From: Nonlabens sp. MB-3u-79
GTDB taxonomy: Bacteria > Bacteroidota > Bacteroidia > Flavobacteriales > Flavobacteriaceae
Reading direction: 5' to 3'
DNA: 64,000 nt
Assembly (NCBI RefSeq): GCF_002831625.1
Contig: NZ_CP025116.1
Coordinates: forward strand, 2,099,501-2,163,500
Of this stretch, positions 1-8,076 are shown in pieces. The first letter of the stretch is position 1. Each line of letters opens with the position of its first letter. The notes below the pieces were generated by a model. It saw nothing but the letters and a program-made list of their open reading frames with translations, did no database searches and was not told the origin of the DNA. The position numbers and the translations under genes are program-made.

Positions 1-615
1 GAAAATAAGGTAAAGACTTTTATACGTTGTGGAGCTTATAAAGACCGACCAGCACAAGCAGATAATCTACATCTAGATATATGGGTAAATGGGATTAATT
101 ATCTATGGGATAATGGTAGTTATAAATACAATACGGAAGATACGTATATCAAACATTTCACTGGTACAGCAGGTCATAATACAGTCACCATAAATGACAA
201 CGACCAGATGTTAAAAGGGGGGCGTTTTATATGGTTTCACTGGATTAAAAAAGCACAAGCATCACTAACAAAGAACTCCAACTATATTTTTGACGGTAGT
301 ATTGATGCTTATAGACAGCTGGGAACGATCAATCATAACAGAAGAGTTGAAAAAACGCCAGGTATATTAGAATGGAATATTACAGATAAGGTTAGCAGCA
401 ATCAAAATCAGGAGATAAAACAACATTGGCATATAAACCCCCTTGTTCAAGAATCTATTACCTTTGTAGCGATAGATGCAGAAGGTAAAGAGTTGCTACC
501 TACTGTTGAAGAAAAATGGCACTCCAGTTATTATGGTATTAAAGAAAAATCAATGGCTCTTTCTTTCTCAACATTGTCAACATCTATTAGTACTCAATTA
601 ATAATCAAAGCATAA
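1..615 (+). CDS. Heparinase II/III-like family protein, C-terminal part (5' truncated by window edge)
   Basis: The frame is open from base 1, so the gene begins before the window; an internal ATG at 208 is not the real start. The visible 204 residues resemble the beta-sandwich C-terminal domain of heparinase II/III-like proteins: a Pro/His-rich DxWVNG...DxGxYxY segment (residues 17-46), an HNTV motif (about 60-63) and a following aromatic-rich strand. These polysaccharide-lyase-like proteins are common in exopolysaccharide loci, where they may trim or modify glycans in the periplasm. The stop abuts the ATG of the GT4 gene, so both are probably co-transcribed. The catalytic domain lies outside the window, so activity cannot be judged. 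Confidence 0.75.
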   Translation, partial: ENKVKTFIRCGAYKDRPAQADNLHLDIWVNGINYLWDNGSYKYNTEDTYIKHFTGTAGHNTVTINDNDQMLKGGRFIWFHWIKKAQASLTKNSNYIFDGSIDAYRQLGTINHNRRVEKTPGILEWNITDKVSSNQNQEIKQHWHINPLVQESITFVAIDAEGKELLPTVEEKWHSSYYGIKEKSMALSFSTLSTSISTQLIIKA

Positions 616-1854
616 ATGCGCATATTACTTATACATCAGTACTTTTTAGAAAAAAATGATGGTGGAGGATCTAGATTCAATGAGATGACGCGCACATGGG
701 CAATTCAAGGTCATACGGTTACCGTACTAGCAGGAATGGTTCATTATGCAACAGGGGAAAAAGCACCTCAATATAAAGGCAAGTTTACCCTCCATGATTA
801 TCAGTTTTATGATGGGGTTGATGTCATGCGGTGTCATGTTTCGGAGACTTATAACAGTAGCTTTCTAGGCAGGCTATGGGCTTATTTTAGTTTTGTTTTT
901 AGTAGTGTTTATGCTGGTTTATTTAAAACAAAAGGGAAGTTTGATGTGATACTGGTTACGTCACCACCATTATTTGTTGGTATTACGGCATATGTTTTAT
1001 CCATTTTTAAAAGAATTCCTTTTATGTTTGAAGTTCGTGATTTATGGCCAGAAAGTGCTATAGATACCGGCGTCCTTCAAAATAAAATCATTATCAAATT
1101 TGCTTATTGGTTTGAAGCATTTATATACAGAAAAGCAAAATTAATTAATGTGCTTACCCCAGCCTTTAGAACGAAACTCATTGAAAAAGGAGTTTCAGAG
1201 CAAAAAATTATTTTTATTCCAAATGCAGCTGATTTCTCATTGGCAGAAGCGGTTCAAAAAGATTTTAACGCTCAAGAATTTAAAGAAAGCCTTGGACTTA
1301 CTGGTAAATTTGTAATTACCTATGTGGGGGCTCATGGAGTGGCTAATCACTTGATACAACTTCTAGATGCAGCGGAATTTCTGAGGGATACAAATGTGGT
1401 TTTCCAATTGATAGGTTCTGGGATGCAAAAACAAATGCTGATAGCTGAAAAAGAAAAACGTCAATTAGATAATGTTATATTTAGAGAGCCAGTTGCAAAG
1501 GCAGAAGTATTTAAATACATATTAGCGTCAGATATGGGAGCTTCTGTATTAAAGAAGGTGGATACATTCAAGACCATTTATTCTAATAAGACCTTTGATT
1601 ATATGTCTTGTAAAAAAGCTACCTTACTAGCCATTGACGGAGTAAGTAGGGAACTCATCAATGAGGCTAATTGTGGAGTTTATGTGGAGCCCGAGAACCC
1701 TAGCGCGATTGCAGCTGGAATACGCAGGGTTTTAAATGACCCAAATAAACTTATAGAAATGGGAGAAAATGGTTATAACCACGCCTTGCAAAATTTTGAC
1801 AGGAAAGTCTTAGCATCTCGTTATCTAGATCATATGAAAACAGTTATCAAATAA
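616..1854 (+). CDS. Glycosyltransferase family 4 (WbuB/CapM-like)
   Basis: This 412-residue GT-B glycosyltransferase probably adds a sugar from a nucleotide donor to a lipid-linked glycan at the inner membrane. The N-terminus has the GT4 acceptor fold start (MRILLIHQYF) followed by GGGSRFNEM, a Gly-rich pattern typical of WbuB-like enzymes. The C-terminal half carries the donor-site pattern FIPNAAD (about 200), a YVGAHG strand and the SNKTFDYMSC...ELINEANCG region (about 325-355), where GT4 enzymes hold the EX7E-type motif. It starts directly after the preceding stop and its own stop shares one base with the next ATG, so translation is probably coupled. Acceptor and sugar cannot be predicted. 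Confidence 0.88.
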   Translation: MRILLIHQYFLEKNDGGGSRFNEMTRTWAIQGHTVTVLAGMVHYATGEKAPQYKGKFTLHDYQFYDGVDVMRCHVSETYNSSFLGRLWAYFSFVFSSVYAGLFKTKGKFDVILVTSPPLFVGITAYVLSIFKRIPFMFEVRDLWPESAIDTGVLQNKIIIKFAYWFEAFIYRKAKLINVLTPAFRTKLIEKGVSEQKIIFIPNAADFSLAEAVQKDFNAQEFKESLGLTGKFVITYVGAHGVANHLIQLLDAAEFLRDTNVVFQLIGSGMQKQMLIAEKEKRQLDNVIFREPVAKAEVFKYILASDMGASVLKKVDTFKTIYSNKTFDYMSCKKATLLAIDGVSRELINEANCGVYVEPENPSAIAAGIRRVLNDPNKLIEMGENGYNHALQNFDRKVLASRYLDHMKTVIK

Positions 1855-2465
1855 TGTATAGATATTTTTTAAAGCCTCTATTAGATAGTTGTATCGCTTT
1901 GGTAGCGTTTATTTTTTTGCTTCCAGTTTTTATGGTGGTCTTTGTTTTTTTATTGATTACAAATTCAGGTTCTTCATTTTTCTATCAATTACGTCCAGGA
2001 AAGCACGGAACCATTTTTAAAATAATCAAGTTCAAAACCATGAACGATAAGAAAGATGTAAACGGAAACTTGTTAGCAGATGATCAACGGCTTACTAAAG
2101 TCGGTCAAATAATAAGAAAAACTTCCTTTGATGAAATCCCTCAATTACTTAATGTCATTAAAGGCGATATGAGTATTGTAGGTCCCAGACCTTTATTGCC
2201 TCAATACCTTAAGCTTTATTCCAAACAGCAAGCAAGACGTCATGAGGTAAAACCTGGTATTACGGGATGGGCACAAGTCAATGGGCGTAATGCCATCAGT
2301 TGGGAAGAGAAGTTTCAACTGGACGTATGGTATGTAGAACACCAATCATTTTTATTAGATTTGAAAATCATTTTTAAAACTTTTAAAAAAGTGTTTGTTT
2401 CAGAAGGTATAAGTCAAGAAGGTCAAGCTACTACTACATTTTTTAAAGGCTCCTCTAATGAATGA
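1854..2465 (+). CDS. Small phosphoglycosyltransferase, PglC-like priming sugar transferase
   Basis: A 203-residue monotopic phosphoglycosyltransferase of the bacterial sugar transferase family (PF02397). The family moves a sugar-1-phosphate from a UDP-sugar to undecaprenyl phosphate, the first step of glycan assembly. One N-terminal hydrophobic re-entrant helix (residues 8-35) is followed by the YQLRPGKHG and FKTM motifs, the catalytic Asp-Glu pair in SFDEIPQLLNV (about 95), GDMSIVGPRP, and GITGWAQVNGR. The length matches minimal PglC and not the larger WcaJ type. It overlaps the GT4 gene by 1 base and the next gene by 8. With PglD-, PglE- and PglF-like genes nearby, a diacetamido-trideoxy sugar is the likely substrate (inference). 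Confidence 0.9.
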   Translation: MYRYFLKPLLDSCIALVAFIFLLPVFMVVFVFLLITNSGSSFFYQLRPGKHGTIFKIIKFKTMNDKKDVNGNLLADDQRLTKVGQIIRKTSFDEIPQLLNVIKGDMSIVGPRPLLPQYLKLYSKQQARRHEVKPGITGWAQVNGRNAISWEEKFQLDVWYVEHQSFLLDLKIIFKTFKKVFVSEGISQEGQATTTFFKGSSNE

Positions 2466-3054
2466 TATATATATTTATGGTGCAAGTGGGCATGGAAAGG
2501 TAGTACTGGATATAGCACTTAATTTAAATTTAGCAATAGCAGGATTTGTTGACCGTAATCCATTGTTAAGTAAGTTTGAAGGCTATGAAGTAATTAAATC
2601 TGTACCCTCAAAAGCCAACTATATAATCGCCATAGGCGATAATTCCATAAGACAAAAGATAGCTCAAACAAGTTCTGGCGATCTTTTACCAGCTTTAATA
2701 CATAAGCATGCCATCATAGGGGGGAACGTTCTTTTAGGACAAGGAACAATGGTTGCTGCAGGAGCGATAATCAACCCTAGTGTGATAGTGAAGTCAAATT
2801 GTATTATTAATACGGCTGCGGTTATAGAACACGATTGTGTTATAGAAGACTTTGTTCATATATCTCCAAACGTTACCTTATGTGGTTCTGTAATTGTCGG
2901 GAAAGGAACACATGTAGGAGCAGGTGCTGTCATTATTCCAGGTGTTAAAATAGGAGATTGGTGCACTATAGGAGCAGGTACCGTTGTAATAAAAGATATT
3001 CCAAACGGCGCAACCGTTGTTGGTAATCCAGGGCGTATTATAAAATCTATTTGA
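2458..3054 (+). CDS. PglD/NeuD-family sugar O/N-acetyltransferase
   Basis: A 198-residue acetyltransferase of the PglD/NeuD family. The N-terminal half is a small Rossmann-like sugar-nucleotide domain (YIYGASGHGKVVLDIA, residues 4-19). The C-terminal half is a left-handed beta-helix of hexapeptide repeats (about 80-195) ending in VVGNPGRII. The conserved basic His of this family is visible in AAVIEHDCVIED. PglD acetylates the 4-amino group of UDP-4-amino-trideoxy sugars using acetyl-CoA; O-acetylation as in NeuD is the alternative. It overlaps the PglC-like gene by 8 bases and the next sugar transferase by 1, so it lies inside one operon. Confidence 0.88.
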   Translation: MNDIYIYGASGHGKVVLDIALNLNLAIAGFVDRNPLLSKFEGYEVIKSVPSKANYIIAIGDNSIRQKIAQTSSGDLLPALIHKHAIIGGNVLLGQGTMVAAGAIINPSVIVKSNCIINTAAVIEHDCVIEDFVHISPNVTLCGSVIVGKGTHVGAGAVIIPGVKIGDWCTIGAGTVVIKDIPNGATVVGNPGRIIKSI

Positions 3055-3599
3055 TGCCTATCAAATTAAATAGCATTCTGGCACTTCTTTTATTAATCAT
3101 CCTATTCCCGTTTTTGTGCTTTGCTACCTTACTTGCAGGAATATCAACAAAATATTTTGGACTATACACTCAACAGCGCATAGGTCAATACGCTAAGCCA
3201 TTTACCATCTACAAACTCAGAACCATGCAAGATGGTAAAGTGACCAGAATGGGTAGATTTCTTAGAAAGACTAAAATAGACGAGCTGCCGCAATTAATCA
3301 ACATCCTTTTAGGCGACATGTCTTTTGTAGGGCCACGTCCAGATGTTCCTGGATACTATGATCAACTTATCGGAGATGATAGAAAAGTACTAGAGCTAAA
3401 ACCAGGCTTAACCAGTCTTGCGGCTATTAAATACCGTAACGAAGAAGAACTCCTTAAAAACCAAAACCATCCTTTACTTTATAATGATCAAATCATTTTT
3501 CCAGATAAAGTAAAAATGAATTTAGAATATTTAGATAAGCGCAGCTTTTTTTATGATATGAAAATCATACTTCTTACGGTGAAATCTCTTTTCAGGTAA
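3054..3599 (+). CDS. Second small phosphoglycosyltransferase (sugar transferase)
   Basis: A second, 181-residue member of the bacterial sugar transferase family. It has one N-terminal hydrophobic segment (residues 5-28), TQQRIGQYAKPFTIYKLRTM, the catalytic Asp-Glu pair in KIDELPQLINILLGDM, and FVGPRPDVPGYY. The C-terminal GITGWAQV signature of its neighbour is replaced by a GLTSLAAI version. I start it at ATG 3054, sharing one base with the preceding TGA; a TTG three bases upstream is also possible. Two intact priming enzymes in one operon suggest two lipid-linked glycans or two alternative first sugars. The divergence in the C-terminal motif fits a different UDP-sugar. Confidence 0.88.
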   Translation: MPIKLNSILALLLLIILFPFLCFATLLAGISTKYFGLYTQQRIGQYAKPFTIYKLRTMQDGKVTRMGRFLRKTKIDELPQLINILLGDMSFVGPRPDVPGYYDQLIGDDRKVLELKPGLTSLAAIKYRNEEELLKNQNHPLLYNDQIIFPDKVKMNLEYLDKRSFFYDMKIILLTVKSLFR

Positions 3600-3633
3600 A
3601 TAGGTATCAACTACCTTTACCAAATAAATTACA

Positions 3634-4779
3634 ATGATGTCTTTAGATAAAATATGGCTTTCTTCACCTCATATGGGAGGAACGGAGCGGAATTTCGTAA
3701 CCGAAGCTTTTGATACCAATTGGGTCGCCCCATTAGGGCCAAATGTTACAGGATTTGAGAAGGACCTAGAAGCCTATCAAGCAGAAAACACTCATGTTGC
3801 GGCACTATCTAGTGGAACGGCAGCGATACATTTAGCATTGATCCAAGCAGGAGTAGGACCTGGTGATGAGGTGATTTGTCAAAGCTTTACCTTTTGTGGT
3901 ACGACTAATCCAGTACAATATTTAGGAGCAACCCCTATCATGATAGACAGTGAAGAGCAGACTTGGAACATGTGTCCAGTCGCCTTAAAAGAAGCCGTAG
4001 AAGACCGAATCGCAAAAGGTAAAAAACCCAAAGCTATTCTTGCCGTACATTTATATGGGATGCCTTATAAAGTGGAGGAGATCCACGCTTTCGCGAAAGC
4101 GAAACAAATACCAGTTATAGAGGATAGTGCCGAGTCTCTAGGCAGCACCTACAAAGGACAGAAGTGTGGGACTTTTGGTGATTATGGAATCTTGAGTTTT
4201 AATGGGAATAAGATCATCACGACTAGTGGTGGTGGCGCGATGGTTTGTCCTACTAAAGTGGTAAAGGATAAAACTATATTTTTAGCCACACAGGCACGTG
4301 ACGAAGCGCCTCATTATCAACATAGCGAACTAGGCTATAATTATCGTTTAAGTAACATATCTGCTGGCATAGGTCGCGGGCAAATGGAAGTACTGGACAA
4401 GCATATAGATTTACGTCGAGCAATGAATAGCTTTTATCAAGAGTTGTTTAAAGATATAGCTGGAGTTCGGGTACATGTAGAGCAAAATGCAGCTATTTTT
4501 TCCAATCACTGGCTCAGCGCCATATTGGTAGATCCTTCAAAAACGGGAGGCATCACAAGAGAAGATATCAGACTCGCATTAGAAAAAGAAAACATAGAAT
4601 CCAGACCTTTATGGAAACCTATGCATTTACAACCCCTATGCAAAGACTTTCCTTACTATGGAGGTAAGATTTGTGAGACCCTATTTGAAAACGGATTGTG
4701 CCTGCCGTCTGGGTCTAATCTCACCGATCAGGATCGAGGACGTATCGAAAAAGCGATCAAACAACTATTTAAAATTTGA
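3634..4779 (+). CDS. DegT/DnrJ/EryC1/StrS aminotransferase, PglE-like
   Basis: A 381-residue PLP-dependent sugar aminotransferase. In the bacillosamine pathway PglE converts the 4-keto sugar made by PglF to the 4-amino sugar later acetylated by PglD. Visible features are the N-terminal PHMGGTERNFV motif, ALSSGTAAIHLAL (about 55), the cofactor Asp in EDSAESLGS (about 163), and the Schiff-base Lys in SFNGNKIITTSGGG (about 191). The start is one of two adjacent ATGs (3634 or 3637). The codons around 4086-4101 contain the 16-bp palindrome and read AFAKA. It is the last gene of the first EPS transcription unit, followed by a gap of about 290 bases. Confidence 0.92.
   Translation: MMSLDKIWLSSPHMGGTERNFVTEAFDTNWVAPLGPNVTGFEKDLEAYQAENTHVAALSSGTAAIHLALIQAGVGPGDEVICQSFTFCGTTNPVQYLGATPIMIDSEEQTWNMCPVALKEAVEDRIAKGKKPKAILAVHLYGMPYKVEEIHAFAKAKQIPVIEDSAESLGSTYKGQKCGTFGDYGILSFNGNKIITTSGGGAMVCPTKVVKDKTIFLATQARDEAPHYQHSELGYNYRLSNISAGIGRGQMEVLDKHIDLRRAMNSFYQELFKDIAGVRVHVEQNAAIFSNHWLSAILVDPSKTGGITREDIRLALEKENIESRPLWKPMHLQPLCKDFPYYGGKICETLFENGLCLPSGSNLTDQDRGRIEKAIKQLFKI
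4086..4101. repeat. 16-bp palindrome CGCTTTCGCGAAAGCG, copy 1 (in PglE-like gene)
   Basis: Perfect 16-bp palindrome, the first of 14 copies in this window (seven inside genes, seven between genes). Here it is read in frame as AFAKA inside the aminotransferase. See the finding on this family. Confidence 0.95.
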
Positions 4780-5070
4780 CATAATGATTATAATGAGTTA
4801 CTACCAGTTGATTTGATATACAGTCCTGCACCAAGAAGCAGCAGAAACCGAGGTAGGCCTTCGCATTATTGTTGAAGTCAGAAGTAGCGCACCAACTGGA
4901 AACATTGCGGTTGGTAACGACGAATGTGGACTATATTCTTCGTTTATCGATTAAATCGGCTGAAAATCGAAAATAAAATAAATATATTTGATTAATGTTG
5001 GTAAGTAGGTTATGTTAGCTGATCTGACAGTCAGGAGGATCTGAATAAAAATTTAAATTAAAAATAAGTT
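4780..5070. other. Intergenic gap with a possible decayed small-protein remnant
   Basis: No intact gene seen. On the minus strand a short frame ending at 4788 reads GLPRFLLLLGAGLYIKST, which resembles the hydrophobic C-terminal tail of small flavobacterial secreted proteins such as the one encoded at 5071-5247. Upstream of this stretch the frame is broken by stops, so it may be a relic of a similar gene. A TATATTTG box at 4983-4990 could be a promoter -7 element for the small gene, although no clear -33 TTG is present. CTGACAGTCAG near 5026-5036 is a short perfect inverted repeat. Confidence 0.3.
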
Positions 5071-5247
5071 ATGCAACTTAAAAAAACGATGTTTGTATTA
5101 ATTGCCCTTTTGGCATTTGTTAGTTATGCAAATGCACAACCAGGTTTCGATCCAGATGTAGAAGATGTAGCACCCATTCCAGGTTTACTCTTAGCTGCCA
5201 TAATAGGTCTTGTCATAGGCGCAAGAAAAATATACCATAAGAAATAA
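5071..5247 (+). CDS. Small secreted protein with C-terminal membrane/sorting-like tail
   Basis: A 58-residue protein with a clear signal peptide (MQLKKTMFVLIALLAFVSYANA, cleavage expected after Ala22). A short acidic linker (PDVEDVAP) follows, then a second hydrophobic stretch (LLLAAIIGLVIGA, residues 39-51) and a basic tail RKIYHKK. The order Pro-rich motif, hydrophobic helix, basic end is what protein-sorting tails look like. It recalls the small PID-type C-terminal tails of Bacteroidota; that assignment is tentative. The gene stands alone: a strong terminator follows at 5266 and a long gap precedes it. Its place between PglE- and PglF-like genes suggests a role at the cell surface, but function is unknown. 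Confidence 0.68.
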   Translation: MQLKKTMFVLIALLAFVSYANAQPGFDPDVEDVAPIPGLLLAAIIGLVIGARKIYHKK

Positions 5248-5265
5248 AATTATTTTATTTTAAGG

Positions 5266-5293
5266 GCAATGTACATACATTGCTTTTTTTTTT
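5266..5293 (+). terminator. Rho-independent terminator after the small secreted protein
   Basis: Perfect 8-bp stem GCAATGTA/TACATTGC with a 2-base apex, followed by ten T. It separates the small gene from the PglF-like gene, whose ATG lies 22 bases later. Confidence 0.85.
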
Positions 5294-5315
5294 ATGCTAC
5301 TTTTACATCGGGGAA

Positions 5316-7265
5316 ATGAAAACAGAATACTTCAGAAATAGAGTCGCACAAATATTTTGGAATGGAGATAATTCTCTTCAATTCAAGAACTTAAGGTATC
5401 TGCCACGTTGGGTGGTGGTGGCCATAGATTTGTTATTGGTGATGATCTCCTTTTATTTTTCATTTCTGGTAGTTGACAATATCACTTCTACGTTTTATAA
5501 TGTGCTATCGATTTATCAGCAAGCCGTATTTATAATTCTTGTTTATGTAGCTTCTTTTTTTACGTTCAGCACCTATTCTGGTTTGATCAGGCACAGTACC
5601 TTTGTTGATATTTTTAAAATTGTTGTGGCCTGCGCATCAGCCATGTTAGTTTTGATAGCAGTCAATTACAGTTACTATTTTGTTTATGGCCAAAAGGTGT
5701 TTTTAATGCCATTTCTGATTGTCAATATGACGATCTCTTTTATCACACTTTTGTCCTTTCGATTGTTTGTAAAAAGGGTTTATTCTTTTGTTTCCAAAGG
5801 CAAGCAGAAAAGCTATAACGTTCTTATTGTAGGAGTTAACGATGATAGCATCGCACTTGCTGAGGCATTGACCACATCAAAAAATCAAAACTTCAATCTG
5901 GTTGGTTTTATATCTTTTAAAAAAGACCATCAGCGCATCAAGATTCTTGGAAAACCTATCATTAAATACGGGAGCACCTTTTATGATAGAATTGCTCCCA
6001 TGAAAGTGACAGGAATGATCATTGCTGGTTCTCAATTATCGATCAAGCAAAAAAATGAGTTGGTAGATAAAGCACTGGCTAATAATTTGAAAATATTTAA
6101 TGTGCCTGATATCACTCAATGGACAGATAAGGATGATGTTACTTCTAAAATTAAGGAGATACAAATTGAGGATTTGTTAGAAAGAGATGCCATACATTTA
6201 GAAGATTCTGAGATCTCTAATTACCTGCAAAACCGTGTGGTTTTGATTACTGGTGGTGCAGGATCTATAGGAAGCGAAATTGTGCGACAGGTATCTGGCT
6301 ACCATCCCAAAAGCATTCTTGTTCTTGATCAAGCAGAATCCCCTTTATACGATCTGGAGTTGGAGTTAAAAGAAAAATTTCCAAGCATATCTTATCAAGT
6401 AGTTTTAGCCGATGTAAGGCGGAAAGATCGATTGGAACAAATTTTTAAATCTAACGATATCTCGGTTGTTTTTCATGCCGCTGCCTATAAGCATGTTCCT
6501 ATGATAGAAAAGAATCCTAGAGAAGCCGTTTGTGTCAATATTTTAGGTACTGTAAATGTAGCAGACCTTTCGGTAGCTTATGGTATAGACCGTTTTGTAA
6601 TGGTAAGTACTGATAAAGCGGTCAATCCAACGAACGTGATGGGGGCGAGTAAAAGAGCGGCCGAAATATATGTGCAATCTTTACAACAAAAATCTGAAGG
6701 GGACACCAAGTTTATTACCACTCGTTTTGGAAATGTATTAGGATCTAACGGATCGGTGATTCCGTACTTCAAAAAACAAATTGAAAGTGGTGGTCCTGTA
6801 ACAGTAACACATCAAGACATCATCCGTTATTTTATGACCATTCCAGAGGCCTGTCAACTGGTTCTTCAGGCAGGTACTATGGGTAAAGGAGGGGAGATTT
6901 TTGTTTTTGATATGGGGAAACCCATAAAAATTATGGACCTGGCAGAACGCATGATCAAACTTTCTGGCTTCCAGCCTTATGAAGATATTGATATTAAAAT
7001 TATTGGATTACGGCCAGGAGAGAAGTTGTACGAAGAGTTGCTGAGCGATACCTCTACCAGCATGCCTACGCACCATCAAAAAATAATGATAGCAAAAGAC
7101 CAAGCTATTTCTTATGAAGATGTTTTAAACCATATCATTGAAATAGCTGCAGCAGCACAGCACGAGAATGATGTTTTTGTAGTCGGTAAAATAAAACAAC
7201 TCGTACCTGAATATATTAGTAAAAACAGCGTATTTGAGCTATTAGATCAAAAAGTTAATCTGTAG
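5316..7265 (+). CDS. PglF/CapD-type membrane NDP-sugar 4,6-dehydratase
   Basis: A 649-residue polysaccharide biosynthesis protein of the FlaA1/CapD/PglF group. Four N-terminal membrane helices (within residues 15-135) lead into a first Rossmann-like domain (YNVLIVGVNDDS, about 170). The C-terminal SDR domain has the NAD motif LITGGAGSIGSE (about 308), DVRRKDRL, AAAYKHVPMIE, and the catalytic region STDKAVNPTNVMGASKR (about 430-446). PglF dehydrates UDP-GlcNAc to the 4-keto-6-deoxy sugar used by PglE. I choose ATG 5316 (MKTEYF); an in-frame TTG at 5280 sits inside the upstream terminator hairpin and is unlikely. It is probably co-transcribed with Wza/Wzc. Confidence 0.92.
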   Translation: MKTEYFRNRVAQIFWNGDNSLQFKNLRYLPRWVVVAIDLLLVMISFYFSFLVVDNITSTFYNVLSIYQQAVFIILVYVASFFTFSTYSGLIRHSTFVDIFKIVVACASAMLVLIAVNYSYYFVYGQKVFLMPFLIVNMTISFITLLSFRLFVKRVYSFVSKGKQKSYNVLIVGVNDDSIALAEALTTSKNQNFNLVGFISFKKDHQRIKILGKPIIKYGSTFYDRIAPMKVTGMIIAGSQLSIKQKNELVDKALANNLKIFNVPDITQWTDKDDVTSKIKEIQIEDLLERDAIHLEDSEISNYLQNRVVLITGGAGSIGSEIVRQVSGYHPKSILVLDQAESPLYDLELELKEKFPSISYQVVLADVRRKDRLEQIFKSNDISVVFHAAAYKHVPMIEKNPREAVCVNILGTVNVADLSVAYGIDRFVMVSTDKAVNPTNVMGASKRAAEIYVQSLQQKSEGDTKFITTRFGNVLGSNGSVIPYFKKQIESGGPVTVTHQDIIRYFMTIPEACQLVLQAGTMGKGGEIFVFDMGKPIKIMDLAERMIKLSGFQPYEDIDIKIIGLRPGEKLYEELLSDTSTSMPTHHQKIMIAKDQAISYEDVLNHIIEIAAAAQHENDVFVVGKIKQLVPEYISKNSVFELLDQKVNL

Positions 7266-7272
7266 AAATCCC

Positions 7273-7280
7273 TACCTTTG
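7273..7280 (+). promoter_or_regulatory. TAnnTTTG -7 box before wza-like gene
   Basis: TACCTTTG lies 5 bases before the ATG at 7286, right after the stop of the PglF-like gene. If active, the transcript would be leaderless or nearly so. No -33 TTG at the right distance is seen, so read-through from upstream is also possible. Confidence 0.4.
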
Positions 7281-7285
7281 CCCAC

Positions 7286-8068
7286 ATGAAAAATAAATTA
7301 TTTAAAGCGGGGCTGTTAGTCCTTTGTGTCACTTTGCTGTCTTCTTGTGTGTCGAAGAAAAAGATACTATACTTGCAGGATATTGATACCTCATTAACTA
7401 CAAATGAGCTCAATTATAAGTCTTTAATTAAGAAGGATGACATTCTTAGAATAACGGTTACCAGCGAAAACATGGAACTCGTTCAACCTTTTAACCAATT
7501 TATTGGTCCTACAAACCAAGGTAGTTTAAATGGAGCAGGGCAACAAGGACAGTTATTTGGTTATTTAGTAGACAATAATGGTGAAATTGTATTTCCACTC
7601 CTAGGAAGTATTATAGCTGCTGGGAAAACCAGAGAAGAAATTACGGAGTTTTTACAGTCTGTATTGCGTGAAAAATTTGTAAAGGATGCGGTGGTGGACG
7701 TAAGAATCGTCAACTTTAAGGTAACGGTTTTAGGGGAAGTAAATAATCCGGGCACCTTTAACCTAGATTACAACCGTATTACTTTACTACAAGTTATAGG
7801 GCAAGCAGGAGATTTAACCATTTATGGCAATAGAAAAAACCTTACTATTTTAAGAGATCTGGATGGAGTGCAAACTTCTCATAGAGTAGATTTAACGAAT
7901 TCAGATTTTATAGATTCGGAGTTTTATTATTTGCAGCAAAATGATGTGGTAGTTGTAGAGCCTAATTATGCACAAGTGCAGGCAGCTGGCTTTAATAGAA
8001 ACGCTTCTCTTTACGTTTCGGTAGCCTCTGTCTTAATATCTCTAATTGTTATTATATCAAGAAACTAA
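7286..8068 (+). CDS. Polysaccharide export outer-membrane lipoprotein (Wza-like)
   Basis: A 260-residue polysaccharide biosynthesis/export protein. The N-terminus is a lipoprotein signal with lipobox LLSSC (Cys near residue 21). A Poly_export domain follows (about 45-135, with DILRITVTSENMEL), then an SLBB-type domain (VLGEVNNPGTFNLD, about 150). A C-terminal hydrophobic helix (about 238-256) could span the outer membrane as in Wza. Wza-type proteins form the exit pore for polysaccharide and work with the Wzc tyrosine kinase, which is encoded immediately downstream after an 8-base gap. Confidence 0.92.
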   Translation: MKNKLFKAGLLVLCVTLLSSCVSKKKILYLQDIDTSLTTNELNYKSLIKKDDILRITVTSENMELVQPFNQFIGPTNQGSLNGAGQQGQLFGYLVDNNGEIVFPLLGSIIAAGKTREEITEFLQSVLREKFVKDAVVDVRIVNFKVTVLGEVNNPGTFNLDYNRITLLQVIGQAGDLTIYGNRKNLTILRDLDGVQTSHRVDLTNSDFIDSEFYYLQQNDVVVVEPNYAQVQAAGFNRNASLYVSVASVLISLIVIISRN

Positions 8069-8076
8069 TAAGCTAT

